Source of the DNA: an uncultured Rhodocyclaceae bacterium
GTDB lineage: Bacteria > Pseudomonadota > Gammaproteobacteria > Burkholderiales > Rhodocyclaceae
DNA length: 24,282 nt
Direction: 5' to 3'
Assembly: GCA_903950295.1 (NCBI GenBank)
Contig: CAJBAP010000132.1
Location: 1 to 24,282, forward strand
How positions within the stretch are numbered: the first letter of the stretch is position 1; each line of letters opens with the position of its first letter. Under the pieces are notes generated by a model. The model saw only the letters and a program-made list of their open reading frames with translations. It was not told the DNA's origin and made no database searches. The position numbers and the translations under genes were made by a program. Positions 1 to 7,026 of the stretch are shown here, piece after piece.

Positions 1-981
1 CAGCAATGCCATCGACAGACTCAGGCCGATACCCGTAACGGCAATGATCAATGCGATATTTCGGCCGAAGCGGGTTTCGAATTCATTTTGCGTGGCGACT
101 GTGAGCGTCCATGTATGACCGGCGACGACCATATATTCATTGGCGCTCATGGCACCGCCTGCGGCATCTCCATTGCTATACATCAGTGCGGCAGCGCTGG
201 GAATGGCGTCGTCGTAGATGGCAAAAGCGAGGCCGTCCGCTTGTCTGCCATACAAACTGGCCATGAAGTCGCTCATGCGGAACGCGGCATAGACCCAGCC
301 AATCAAACTGGCACGACGCTGGGTCACGCTGTCGCGTGGCTGGCCTTGGGCGAAAATTGGCAGGTACATGATGAAGCTGGGGTTGTCTTCGGCGTCTTTA
401 TCGATGACCAATTGCACCTTTCCCGTAATGGCGGCCATGCCGGAATCGCGCGCCTTCTCCATTGCCAGGCGGCGCACCGGGTTGGCCCATGTATCAAGAC
501 CGAGGGGCGCATCGCTGCGGTCAATGTAAAACTCACGCTGGATAATCGGCGCGTAAGTCTCGCGCTCCCCTTCCGGGTGAATGCTGTAGTCGGCCACGCC
601 GAGCCGGCGAAGGGCGGCGACATGAGCCGCTTTTCTGGATTGCGGCACCCGTTCGATCACCCCAATGACCTGAATCCCCGAGAAGTTGGCATCCAGTCGG
701 AGCGTTTCGACATAGTCGCGAATGGCGTGGCGATTCTTCAGGTCCGTCGTGGCGAACAAGCCTTGCACACCGCGCAGCATTTGCTCGTAGGCCGCCACGC
801 GCTGTTCAATCCGGCTGACAGTGTCACGCAGTGCAAAGTCGAATTGCGAATGCAGTTCCTTGCGGGCGTTCTGGCGTTCGTGATCCCAGACGAACCAGGT
901 CGCGCCAAGCATGGCGACCAGAATCAGCCAGGGCAGCAGAAGCAGGCGCAGTGCAGGCAGTGAAATGCGTAAAGCGGTCAT
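1..981 (-). CDS. CHASE-domain membrane sensor, partial (C-terminus beyond left edge)
   Basis: An open frame of 327 codons runs from an ATG at 981 to the window edge without a stop. An N-terminal hydrophobic helix (about residues 8-28) is followed by a periplasmic region resembling the CHASE ligand-binding domain: GVQGLFATT near residue 75, the segment SGIQVIGVIERVP, then a long alpha/beta stretch. A second membrane helix (IALIIAVTGIGLSLS) begins near residue 309, just where the sequence is cut. CHASE domains sense small extracellular molecules and are normally followed by cytoplasmic GGDEF, EAL or histidine kinase modules, so the missing output should lie to the left. The start is 8 bases after the stop of the solute-binding protein gene, so the two are probably cotranscribed. 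No good Shine-Dalgarno is seen. The long plus-strand frame at 88-963 is its antisense shadow. Confidence 0.85.
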   Translation of the reverse strand, partial: MTALRISLPALRLLLLPWLILVAMLGATWFVWDHERQNARKELHSQFDFALRDTVSRIEQRVAAYEQMLRGVQGLFATTDLKNRHAIRDYVETLRLDANFSGIQVIGVIERVPQSRKAAHVAALRRLGVADYSIHPEGERETYAPIIQREFYIDRSDAPLGLDTWANPVRRLAMEKARDSGMAAITGKVQLVIDKDAEDNPSFIMYLPIFAQGQPRDSVTQRRASLIGWVYAAFRMSDFMASLYGRQADGLAFAIYDDAIPSAAALMYSNGDAAGGAMSANEYMVVAGHTWTLTVATQNEFETRFGRNIALIIAVTGIGLSLSMALL

Positions 982-989
982 CGCGGCGG

Positions 990-1772
990 CTAGAAGTCGA
1001 GCATCGTGGTGGCGAGGTCAGCCTTGAAGTATTTTTCGAAGATGCGGCGCAGGGTTCCATCGCTGCGCATTCCATTGACCAGTGCGCGCCATTTCTCCTG
1101 CTGCGCCGGCGGCAGCGCTTTTTTCGACATGATCAGACCGTGAGGAACCGGCGGGTCGCCGAACTCGATGATGGTCGTGATGTCGCGAATCTTTTTCTCC
1201 TCCAGCGACGGGTAATCGAACGGCTCAATGATCATGCCCTGAATTTGATTCAGCATCAGGGTCTGGTACAACGGCGTCAGGCCGCCTGCCTGGCTGACAC
1301 GGTTGGCAGCCTGAAGCTTGTCCACCAATTGATTGGCTGATGGGCTGTAACGGAAACTGCGGATCACACCGAGCTGTAATTTTTCGTTCTGCTCGAAATC
1401 CCCTTGACTGCGTATGCCGGAATCCTTGCGCACCAGCAGGTAGTATTTGTTGCTGAAGTACCAGGCAAAACCTGCGAACTTGTCGCGCTCGGCATTGGTG
1501 ATACCGGAAAGGCTGAAATCGAGTGCGCCGGATTCAATCAACTGCCAGATACGGGCGCGTGCCAGCAGGCTTGTCATGACTTTGCAGCCGCTACGGCGGA
1601 TCAGTTCATCTGCAACGTCCTTGTCGATACCCGTGTCGGTGTCGGCGGAATAGAGCAGACCGTGATCGTGCAGTGCCAGGGTGAATGGTCGCGAGCAATC
1701 GGGGCCGGCAGCGTTGGCCGAGCACAGACTGCCCAGTGTGATCAGCACGGCGATGAAAAAACGGATAGTCAT
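990..1772 (-). CDS. Periplasmic solute-binding protein, family 3 (SBP_bac_3-like)
   Basis: A 260-residue protein. I place the start at the ATG at 1772, which gives a clean Sec signal peptide (MTIRFFIAVLITLGSLCSA, cleavage after ANA); the in-frame ATG at 1820 would put 16 polar residues in front. The mature part follows the amino-acid-binding ABC component fold: an early beta strand (RPFTLALHDHG), DTGIDKDVADELIRRSG, RARIWQLIESGALDFSLSGIT, then FSNKYYLLVRKDSG and a C-terminal lobe ending IFEKYFKADL. No permease or ATPase gene is adjacent. Instead it is followed after 8 bases by a CHASE-domain sensor, so it may serve signalling rather than transport, which is inference. The ligand cannot be read from the sequence. 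Confidence 0.88.
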   Translation of the reverse strand: MTIRFFIAVLITLGSLCSANAAGPDCSRPFTLALHDHGLLYSADTDTGIDKDVADELIRRSGCKVMTSLLARARIWQLIESGALDFSLSGITNAERDKFAGFAWYFSNKYYLLVRKDSGIRSQGDFEQNEKLQLGVIRSFRYSPSANQLVDKLQAANRVSQAGGLTPLYQTLMLNQIQGMIIEPFDYPSLEEKKIRDITTIIEFGDPPVPHGLIMSKKALPPAQQEKWRALVNGMRSDGTLRRIFEKYFKADLATTMLDF

Positions 1773-1850
1773 TGATATGGTCCCGCAATATGGGCTTCGT
1801 GCTTTCAACCTGGGCTTCACGATACCGGAGCCGATCGGTACCAGCCGGCA

Positions 1851-1879
1851 AGTATAGAAGATTCAATAGGTTCCCAAAG
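1851..1879 (-). promoter_or_regulatory. Possible promoter for the solute-binding protein gene
   Basis: On the minus strand a TATACT hexamer (1851-1856) is a good -10 match. The -35 region 16-17 bases upstream (TTTGGG or CTTTGG) is poor. It lies about 80 bases upstream of the ATG at 1772. The divergent region 1773-2014 holds no other convincing element; TAAAAT at 2003-2008, just before the isochorismatase start, has no matching -35. Confidence 0.3.
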
Positions 1880-2014
1880 TATCGACACCGCTGACTGGCA
1901 ATTGGCACGTCGGCGTTGGTGAGGTGAATCTCCCGCGTGGGGTACGGCGGTACAGGCCATGTTTCAGTCGCAGTTTGTCGAACCGGCTGGGCGGGTGTCC
2001 GGTAAAATTGAGGA

Positions 2015-2569
2015 ATGAGTTCAACTCCCCTGATTTGCGCCGATCGATCGGCTCTGCTGGTCGTCGATGTCCAGGAGCGTCTGCTGTCCCATGTGCATGG
2101 CTGGCAGCGCATGCTCGGTCATATCGACTGGCTGGTCCAGGTGGCGCAGCGGCTTGACGTGCCAGTGGCGGCGACCGAGCAGTATCCAAAGGGCATCGGT
2201 CATACGCATGCGCAGCTGGCGGCACGACTGCCCGTTGGGGCAACTGCCGAGAAGCTGCACTTTTCCTGTGTTGCCGGTAACTGTTTGCCGGGGCTGCCAG
2301 GTATGGAGCGGCCGCAAGTGGTGGTGTGCGGCATCGAGGCGCATGTTTGCGTGCTGCAGACGGTGCTGGAACTTGCCGCCGCCGGCAAGCAGGTGTTTGT
2401 CGTTGCCGAGGCCATCGGTTCGCGCGACCCCGAACACAAAGACCTGGCGTTGGAGCGCATGCGCGCGCAGGGCATTACGATTGTTTGCCGCGAGATGGTG
2501 GCTTTCGAGTGGTTGCACCAGGCCGGCACCGACAAGTTTCGCGAAATCAGCCTGAACTTCTTAAGATAG
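2015..2569 (+). CDS. Isochorismatase-family cysteine hydrolase
   Basis: A 184-residue single-domain protein of the isochorismatase/nicotinamidase fold. The catalytic triad is visible: Asp18 in [11 protein letters not shown], Lys80 in TAEKLHFSC, and nucleophile Cys112 in [12 protein letters not shown], the last being the family signature with its preceding cis-peptide region. Members hydrolyse amide or ether bonds of small molecules such as nicotinamide, isochorismate or carbamoyl derivatives; the short single-domain form here resembles the YcaC-like group, and the substrate cannot be deduced. The ATG at 2015 directly follows AGGA, a spacing too short for a standard Shine-Dalgarno, but no better in-frame start exists. 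It is separated from surE by a hairpin repeat, so it may not belong to the surE operon. Confidence 0.9.
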   Translation: MSSTPLICADRSALLVVDVQERLLSHVHGWQRMLGHIDWLVQVAQRLDVPVAATEQYPKGIGHTHAQLAARLPVGATAEKLHFSCVAGNCLPGLPGMERPQVVVCGIEAHVCVLQTVLELAAAGKQVFVVAEAIGSRDPEHKDLALERMRAQGITIVCREMVAFEWLHQAGTDKFREISLNFLR

Positions 2570-2570
2570 A

Positions 2571-2650
2571 AATGGCCCCCCACGCTCGCAAACTCGGCTC
2601 GCTGCCCCCCACGGGGGGGCGCATGTTCCCTTGGGATGGCTCGGCGGGAG
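2571..2650 (+). repeat. GC-rich intergenic hairpin repeat, betaproteobacterial type
   Basis: The stretch between the isochorismatase stop and surE has a composition unlike a normal spacer: CCCCCCACGCTCGC, then ACTCGGCTCGCTGCC, then a C-run/G-run hairpin, then CCTTGGGATGGCTCGGCGG. From memory this layout resembles a short repeat found between genes in many betaproteobacteria. It ends just before the surE start and contains the only purine-rich ribosome-binding candidate (GGGAG, 2646-2650), so the repeat forms the surE leader. Only one copy occurs in this window, so its repeat status rests on recognition, not on comparison here. Confidence 0.6.
2604..2620 (+). terminator. Strong hairpin, possible terminator or attenuator before surE
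   Basis: GCCCCCC (2604-2610) and GGGGGGC (2614-2620) form a perfect 7-bp GC stem with a three-base ACG loop. No T-run follows, so it is not a classical intrinsic terminator. It could slow transcription or protect the 3' end of the isochorismatase message. Confidence 0.5.
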
Positions 2651-2654
2651 CATG

Positions 2655-3395
2655 ATGCGCATCCTTCTTTCCAACGATGATGGTTACTTCGCGCCCGGTC
2701 TGGCGGCACTGGCCGAGGCGATGCGCAGCATGGGCAATCTCACCGTGGTGGCGCCCGAGCGCAATCGCAGCGGCGCATCCAATTCCCTGACGCTCGATCG
2801 GCCGCTCCATCTCAAACAGGCCGCCAATGGTTTCCATTATGTGAATGGCACGCCCACCGACTGCGTACATCTGGCGGTGACCGGCATGCTCGATCACGAG
2901 CCAGACATGGTGGTGTCGGGTGTCAATCTCGGCCCCAACATGGGTGACGACACGGTGTATTCAGGCACGGTGGCGGCGGCGATGGAGGGCTATCTGCTCG
3001 GTGTGCCATCGATCGCCGTGTCACTGGGCAGTTTCGAGGGTAAATATTTTGCTACGGCGGCTCGCGTCGCGCGCGAACTGGCCGAACGCTTCCGGGCGCA
3101 GCCTTTCGGTGCGCCGGTGTTGCTCAATGTCAATGTGCCGGATGTTCCCTACGATGTGCTGGAAGGCGTTCGTATTACCCGCCTGGGGCGCCGCCACAAG
3201 GCTGAGCCGGTGGTGAGGCAGGTCTCGCCGCGTGGTGAGACGGTGTATTGGGTCGGTGCCGCCGGGGCGGCGGCCGATGCCGGCGAAGGCACTGATTTCC
3301 ATGCCGTGGCCAACGGCTGGGTCTCGGTGACGCCGCTGCAGGTTGATCTGACCCACGTCGGGCAGATGGAGCGGCTACGGAAATGGCTGGACTGA
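2655..3395 (+). CDS. surE: 5'/3'-nucleotidase SurE (stationary-phase survival protein)
   Basis: A 246-residue metal-dependent nucleoside monophosphate phosphatase. The N-terminus reads [11 protein letters not shown] with the metal-binding Asp8-Asp9 pair, followed by [27 protein letters not shown] and [20 protein letters not shown], all hallmark SurE blocks. Length matches the family (about 250). I chose the ATG at 2655 because the protein then begins as in other SurE proteins; the ATG at 2652 adds one Met and equally follows the GGGAG at 2646-2650. A longer frame from a TTG at 2631 would translate the hairpin repeat and is rejected. First gene of surE-pcm-nlpD-rpoS, overlapping pcm. It acts in the cytoplasm on nucleotides and possibly short polyphosphate. 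Confidence 0.97.
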   Translation: MRILLSNDDGYFAPGLAALAEAMRSMGNLTVVAPERNRSGASNSLTLDRPLHLKQAANGFHYVNGTPTDCVHLAVTGMLDHEPDMVVSGVNLGPNMGDDTVYSGTVAAAMEGYLLGVPSIAVSLGSFEGKYFATAARVARELAERFRAQPFGAPVLLNVNVPDVPYDVLEGVRITRLGRRHKAEPVVRQVSPRGETVYWVGAAGAAADAGEGTDFHAVANGWVSVTPLQVDLTHVGQMERLRKWLD

Positions 3396-4060
3396 TGAAT
3401 GCCCTGAGCGCATTCCCTGGTGTTGGCATGACCTCCGAGCGCACCCGCGGCCGCATGATCGAGCGTCTGCGTGAGCAGGGCATCCGTAACGAACAGGTTC
3501 TGATGGCGATGGCAGCCGTGCCACGCCATATTTTTATTGAAGAGGCGATGGCGCACCGCGCCTACGAAGATACCGCGCTGCCGCTGATCCTCGGCCAGAC
3601 CATCTCGCAGCCCTACATCGTGGCGCGCATGATCGAACTGTTGTTGGACGGACGTGCCGCCCTGGGCAAGACCCTCGAAATCGGCGCCGGCTGCGGTTAT
3701 CAGACAACGGTGCTGGCACAACTGACGCGTGAGGTATTCGGTGTCGAACGACTGGCGCCGCTGCTGGCGCGGGCGCGCGAAAACCTCAAGCAACTCAAGC
3801 TGACGCGCATTCGCCTCAAGCACGCCGATGGCATGGGTGGACTGCCCGAGGCGGCTCCCTTCGATACCATCATCGTCGCTGCCGCCGGTGCCAGCGTGCC
3901 GCAGTCTTTGCTCGACCAACTTGCCAGCGGTGGACGTCTCGTCATGCCGGTGGGAGGAGGAGATCAGGTGTTATGCATGATTGAAAAAACGCCGCAAGGT
4001 TACGTCGAAACGCGCTCCGACGCGGTGCGCTTCGTGCCCTTGCTGCCGGGGGTGGGTTGA
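3383..4060 (+). CDS. pcm: Protein-L-isoaspartate O-methyltransferase
   Basis: A 225-residue SAM-dependent methyltransferase that repairs isoaspartyl damage in ageing proteins. SAM motif I is EIGAGCGYQ (from Glu99). The PCMT signature spans [19 protein letters not shown] and [13 protein letters not shown], and [11 protein letters not shown] and [11 protein letters not shown] follow the family order. The ATG at 3383 lies inside surE (13-base overlap); an in-frame ATG at 3395 overlaps the surE stop as TGATG, the same arrangement used by the next two genes, and may be the true start. Either way translation is probably coupled to surE. The stop overlaps the nlpD start by one base. Confidence 0.97.
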   Translation: MAGLMNALSAFPGVGMTSERTRGRMIERLREQGIRNEQVLMAMAAVPRHIFIEEAMAHRAYEDTALPLILGQTISQPYIVARMIELLLDGRAALGKTLEIGAGCGYQTTVLAQLTREVFGVERLAPLLARARENLKQLKLTRIRLKHADGMGGLPEAAPFDTIIVAAAGASVPQSLLDQLASGGRLVMPVGGGDQVLCMIEKTPQGYVETRSDAVRFVPLLPGVG

Positions 4061-5094
4061 TGCTCAGGTTGCCCATCCTTCTGCTGACCCTGATCCTGAC
4101 GCTGGCCCTGGCCGGCTGCGCCAGTACGTCGCCTGCGCCAGTGGCCGATGCCCGCCAGGGCGGCGGGGCCTCGGTCAAGCCGGGCGCTGCCGGCGAAAAG
4201 CTTTACGCCGTCAAGAAGGGCGATACGCTGAAAAACATCGCTCTGGCGCATGGTGTCGATCATCGTGATCTGGCGGCATGGAACAACATCGAGAATATCA
4301 ACAGCATCAAGATTGGTCAGCAACTGCGTGTTGCGCCCACGCTTGCGCCGGGCGGCGCGCCAGTGAGCGAAGGCACCGAGGTGCGGCCGATTGCGATTGG
4401 GGGGCCGGTCGTTGCGCGCTCACTGGATAGCGCGCCGTCTGGAACGGCTGCGCCTGCTGCCGTCCCCACTCACACGGCGGGCCCGGCTGGTGCCGTCCCG
4501 CCAGCACCGACTTTTTCAGCCAATTCCGAAATGCTCAAGCGCGCGCCCAAGGGTGGCAAGTTGCCGTATTCGGAAGAGAACTTCGCACGACTGAAAGCGC
4601 AAGGGACTGCGCCTGCCGCAGCAGCGCCCGCGCCGTCGCCTTCACTGGCTACGGCTGCATCGCCAGCCGAAAAGCCGGCCGCGCCGGTCAATCAGCCGCC
4701 CCCGGCAGCCAGCGAGATCGAATGGTCCTGGCCAACGGCAGGCAAACTACTGGGCAACTTCAGTGAGAGTGGTGCCGGTGGTCAGGAGGTGAGCAAGGGT
4801 ATCGACCTCGCCGGCAAGATTGGTGATCCGGTGCAGGCCGTCGCTGCCGGCAAGGTGATCTATGTGGGTGCCATGGCGAAATACGGCAACCTGGTGGTGG
4901 TGCTGCACAGTGGTGGCTACAGCTCGGTGTATGCGCACAACAGCCAGATCATCGTCAAGGAAAGCCAGATGGTGACGCGCGGGCAGAAAATTGCCGAACT
5001 TGGCAATTCCGATACCGACCAGCCGAAGCTGCATTTCGAGTTGCGGCAGCAGGGCAAGCCGCTTGATCCGCTCAAGTTTCTGCCGGCGCGCTGA
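4060..5094 (+). CDS. nlpD: NlpD-type murein hydrolase activator lipoprotein (LysM + LytM/M23)
   Basis: A 344-residue outer-membrane lipoprotein. The signal sequence [20 protein letters not shown] ends in the lipobox LAGC with Cys20. A LysM peptidoglycan-binding domain (about residues 47-92, VKKGDTLKNIALAHGV) is followed by a long Ala/Pro linker and a C-terminal LytM domain (about 225-344). In the LytM domain the first metal ligand is absent: SKGIDLAGKIGDPV has no His, as in E. coli NlpD, so the protein probably activates an amidase (AmiC) rather than cleaving peptidoglycan; YAHN and KLHFEL remain. The linker carries one copy of the 24-bp repeat, read as AVPPAPTF (residues 145-152). The ATG overlaps the pcm stop, and the stop overlaps the rpoS ATG. 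In other proteobacteria a main rpoS promoter lies inside nlpD; I could not identify it here. Confidence 0.95.
   Translation: MLRLPILLLTLILTLALAGCASTSPAPVADARQGGGASVKPGAAGEKLYAVKKGDTLKNIALAHGVDHRDLAAWNNIENINSIKIGQQLRVAPTLAPGGAPVSEGTEVRPIAIGGPVVARSLDSAPSGTAAPAAVPTHTAGPAGAVPPAPTFSANSEMLKRAPKGGKLPYSEENFARLKAQGTAPAAAAPAPSPSLATAASPAEKPAAPVNQPPPAASEIEWSWPTAGKLLGNFSESGAGGQEVSKGIDLAGKIGDPVQAVAAGKVIYVGAMAKYGNLVVVLHSGGYSSVYAHNSQIIVKESQMVTRGQKIAELGNSDTDQPKLHFELRQQGKPLDPLKFLPAR
4492..4515 (+). repeat. 24-bp dispersed repeat, copy 1 (in nlpD)
   Basis: Matches the consensus (GCCGTCCCGCCA then GCGCCGACTTTT) with one change, G to A at repeat position 15. It is read in the sense direction as AVPPAPTF. A fifth T and a loosely similar ATTCC about ten bases downstream are shared with copy 6. 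Confidence 0.9.
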
Positions 5095-6017
5095 TGGCCG
5101 ATACCGATAGCGATTCACCCCCCGCTGGTGAGGCCCTGGCAGATGCCGGGCATGAGCCAACGGGGCAGGACGGTTTTCTCGACGACGTTACCCAGCTTTA
5201 TCTCAACGAGATCGGTGCCACGCCGCTCTTGAAGCCGGCGCAAGAGCTGGCTTTGGCGCGCGCCACTCGCGCCGGCGATTTTTCCGCCCGCCAGCACATG
5301 ATCGAGGCCAACCTGCGGCTGGTGGTGAGTATCGCCAAACACTATCAAAATCGCGGCATCGCTTTTGACGACCTGATCGAGGAAGGCAATCTCGGCCTGA
5401 TTCACGCGCTGGAAAAATTCGACCCGGAGCGTGGTTTCCGCTTTTCCACCTACGCCACCTGGTGGGTGCGCCAGAATATCGAGCGCGCCATCATGAACCA
5501 GTCACGCACCATCCGCTTGCCGGTGCATGTGGTGAAGGAACTCAATACCGTCCTGCATGCCTTGCGCAAACTCGGTGTCGAAACCGGCGAAACGGCAGAA
5601 GCCGAATCGGCGCTGGAAACCGTGGCCAAACTGCTCCACAAGCCCGTCGAGGAAATTCGCCATATCCTTGCCCTCAACGAACGCACCACGTCGCTCGATG
5701 CCCCCCTGGACATTGATCCCGACCTCACCGTCGCCGATGCCCTGGCCGACGATGGCGCCGTCGATCCCGAAGCGGCCCTCGAACTGGCCGAACTCGGACA
5801 GCATGTGGCGGACTGGGTCGCCGAACTGTCCGAACGGCACCGTCGTGTCGTCGAAGCACGCTACGGCCTCAACGGCCAGGACATCGCCACGCTCGATACG
5901 CTGGCGCACGAACTTGGTGTTACGCGTGAGCGCGTGCGGCAACTGCAAGTGGAGGCGCTCGCACGCCTGCGGCAGCGGCTGGCACGGCAGGGCATGACTG
6001 TGCGGTCGCTGCTGTAA
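5094..6017 (+). CDS. rpoS: RNA polymerase sigma factor RpoS (general stress / stationary phase)
   Basis: A 307-residue group 2 sigma-70 factor. Region 1.2 begins with DDVTQLYLNEIGATPLL (about residue 30); region 2 contains ANLRLVVSIAKHY, DLIEEGNLGLIHALEKFD and FSTYATWWVRQNIERAI, with RTIRLPVHV from Arg138. Region 4.2 holds the -35-binding helix-turn-helix (TLDTLAHELGVTRERVRQLQ, from Thr266). The N-terminus lacks the long region 1.1 of RpoD, and the position after nlpD fits RpoS rather than RpoD or RpoH. The start ATG overlaps the nlpD stop as TGATG with no separate Shine-Dalgarno, implying translational coupling. It ends one base before the stop of the convergent mltB-like gene, with no terminator visible between them. 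Confidence 0.96.
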   Translation: MADTDSDSPPAGEALADAGHEPTGQDGFLDDVTQLYLNEIGATPLLKPAQELALARATRAGDFSARQHMIEANLRLVVSIAKHYQNRGIAFDDLIEEGNLGLIHALEKFDPERGFRFSTYATWWVRQNIERAIMNQSRTIRLPVHVVKELNTVLHALRKLGVETGETAEAESALETVAKLLHKPVEEIRHILALNERTTSLDAPLDIDPDLTVADALADDGAVDPEAALELAELGQHVADWVAELSERHRRVVEARYGLNGQDIATLDTLAHELGVTRERVRQLQVEALARLRQRLARQGMTVRSLL

Positions 6018-6018
6018 C

Positions 6019-7026
6019 TTAATTGCGCTGCTTCAACGCCTGCGAAAACTGAAATACCGCCATTGCATAGAAGCTGCTGCGGTTGTAGCGCGTGATCACG
6101 TAAAAATTCTGGTAGCCGAGCCAGTATTCCATCGGGGCGTTGGGTGTTATCAGATCGATGAGAGCGGCCGGCGCGTCGGGTACATCGGCGGGAACATCGA
6201 TGCCGAATTCCCGCAAATCCGTAGGCCGGCGTGTGGGCTTGATGCCTTCGGCAATCAGGGACTCGGGCGTCGCCCCGCCTGACCCCATCGTTTGTGCCGT
6301 CTCGCCAGCGCCGACTTTTACCGGTAGTGCGATCGGCCCATCAGTTTCCCAGCCATGCACCTTGAGGAAGTTGGCGACGCTGCCGATGGCATCGGTCGGG
6401 CTGCCGGGCAGGTCGATGTGGCCATTCCTGTCGAAGTCGACGGCATAGGCACGGATGCTGGATGGCAAAAATTGTGGCAGGCCGATGGCACCGGCGAAGG
6501 AACTGCGGTAGCTGCCGGGTGAGCGGCCTTCATCGCGCGCCAGCAGCAGCAGGGCTTCGAGTTCGCGGCGGAACAGGTCGGCACGCGGCGGGTAGTCGAA
6601 GGCGAGCGTGGTCAGTGCAGCGAAAGTGTCGAAGCGGCCAAGATGCTTGCCGTAAAAAGTTTCGATGCCGATGATCGCAACGATGATTTCGGCGGGCACG
6701 CCGGTGAGTGCTTGTGCCTGCGCCAGCGTAGCCTCGTGTTTGCGCCAGAAATCGAGGCCGGCGGTAATGCGGCGTGGTTCGATGAAGCGCTGGCGGTAAA
6801 CCTCCCAGGAGCGAATGCCCGGATCGGCGGGAGGCGCAATGGCCTTCAGAACTGCCGGTATCGGCCGGGTTCGAGAAAACTGCGCGGCGAGGCGGTCGGC
6901 GTCGATGCCGTGGCGCGACTGCATGTCGGCGATGAAGACTTGCACGTCGTCGCGTTGAGCGTAGTTATTGGCATGGGCGCTGGTGGTGAAGAACAGACAG
7001 GCAATAACTGTGATGAGACGGGTCAT
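6019..7026 (-). CDS. mltB: Lytic murein transglycosylase, MltB type
   Basis: A 335-residue periplasmic enzyme that cleaves the MurNAc-GlcNAc bond to give 1,6-anhydro ends. It has a signal peptide (MTRLITVIACLFFTTSAHA). The catalytic Glu122 lies in IIGIETFYGKHLG. GAIGLPQFLPSSIRAYAVDF with DRNGHIDL corresponds to the MltB sugar-binding and EF-hand-like segment. There is no lipobox, so this is a soluble form. The ATG overlaps the stop of the upstream transglutaminase gene by four bases (ATGA), making it the last gene of the moxR operon. It carries repeat copy 2 as KVGAGETA (residues 237-244) between the catalytic core and the C-terminal part. The exact mlt subclass is less certain than the family. 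Confidence 0.93.
   Translation of the reverse strand: MTRLITVIACLFFTTSAHANNYAQRDDVQVFIADMQSRHGIDADRLAAQFSRTRPIPAVLKAIAPPADPGIRSWEVYRQRFIEPRRITAGLDFWRKHEATLAQAQALTGVPAEIIVAIIGIETFYGKHLGRFDTFAALTTLAFDYPPRADLFRRELEALLLLARDEGRSPGSYRSSFAGAIGLPQFLPSSIRAYAVDFDRNGHIDLPGSPTDAIGSVANFLKVHGWETDGPIALPVKVGAGETAQTMGSGGATPESLIAEGIKPTRRPTDLREFGIDVPADVPDAPAALIDLITPNAPMEYWLGYQNFYVITRYNRSSFYAMAVFQFSQALKQRN
6296..6319 (+). repeat. 24-bp dispersed repeat, copy 2 (antisense within mltB-like gene)
   Basis: Consensus with one change, C to T at repeat position 7. The gene is on the other strand and reads the repeat as KVGAGETA; the substitution changes Gly to Glu. The preceding codon is GTA, as in copy 4. Confidence 0.9.

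Noticed and set aside
88..963. 291-codon plus-strand open frame
   Set aside because: Antisense to the CHASE-domain gene, whose minus-strand translation has recognisable membrane helices and domain motifs. The plus frame has no ribosome site or family resemblance.
2039..2052. 14-base perfect palindrome GCCGATCGATCGGC
   Set aside because: It lies within conserved N-terminal codons of the isochorismatase gene and consists of GATC/CGATCG repeats common in GC-rich DNA; no second copy or regulatory context.
3240..3300. Possible seventh, degenerate copy of the 24-bp repeat in surE
   Set aside because: It shares only general GCCG/GGCG content; fewer than half the positions align and the T-tract is missing.
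4440..4710. Possible tandem repeat in the nlpD linker
   Set aside because: It is Ala/Pro-rich low complexity without a repeating DNA unit; only the 24-bp element at 4492 recurs elsewhere.
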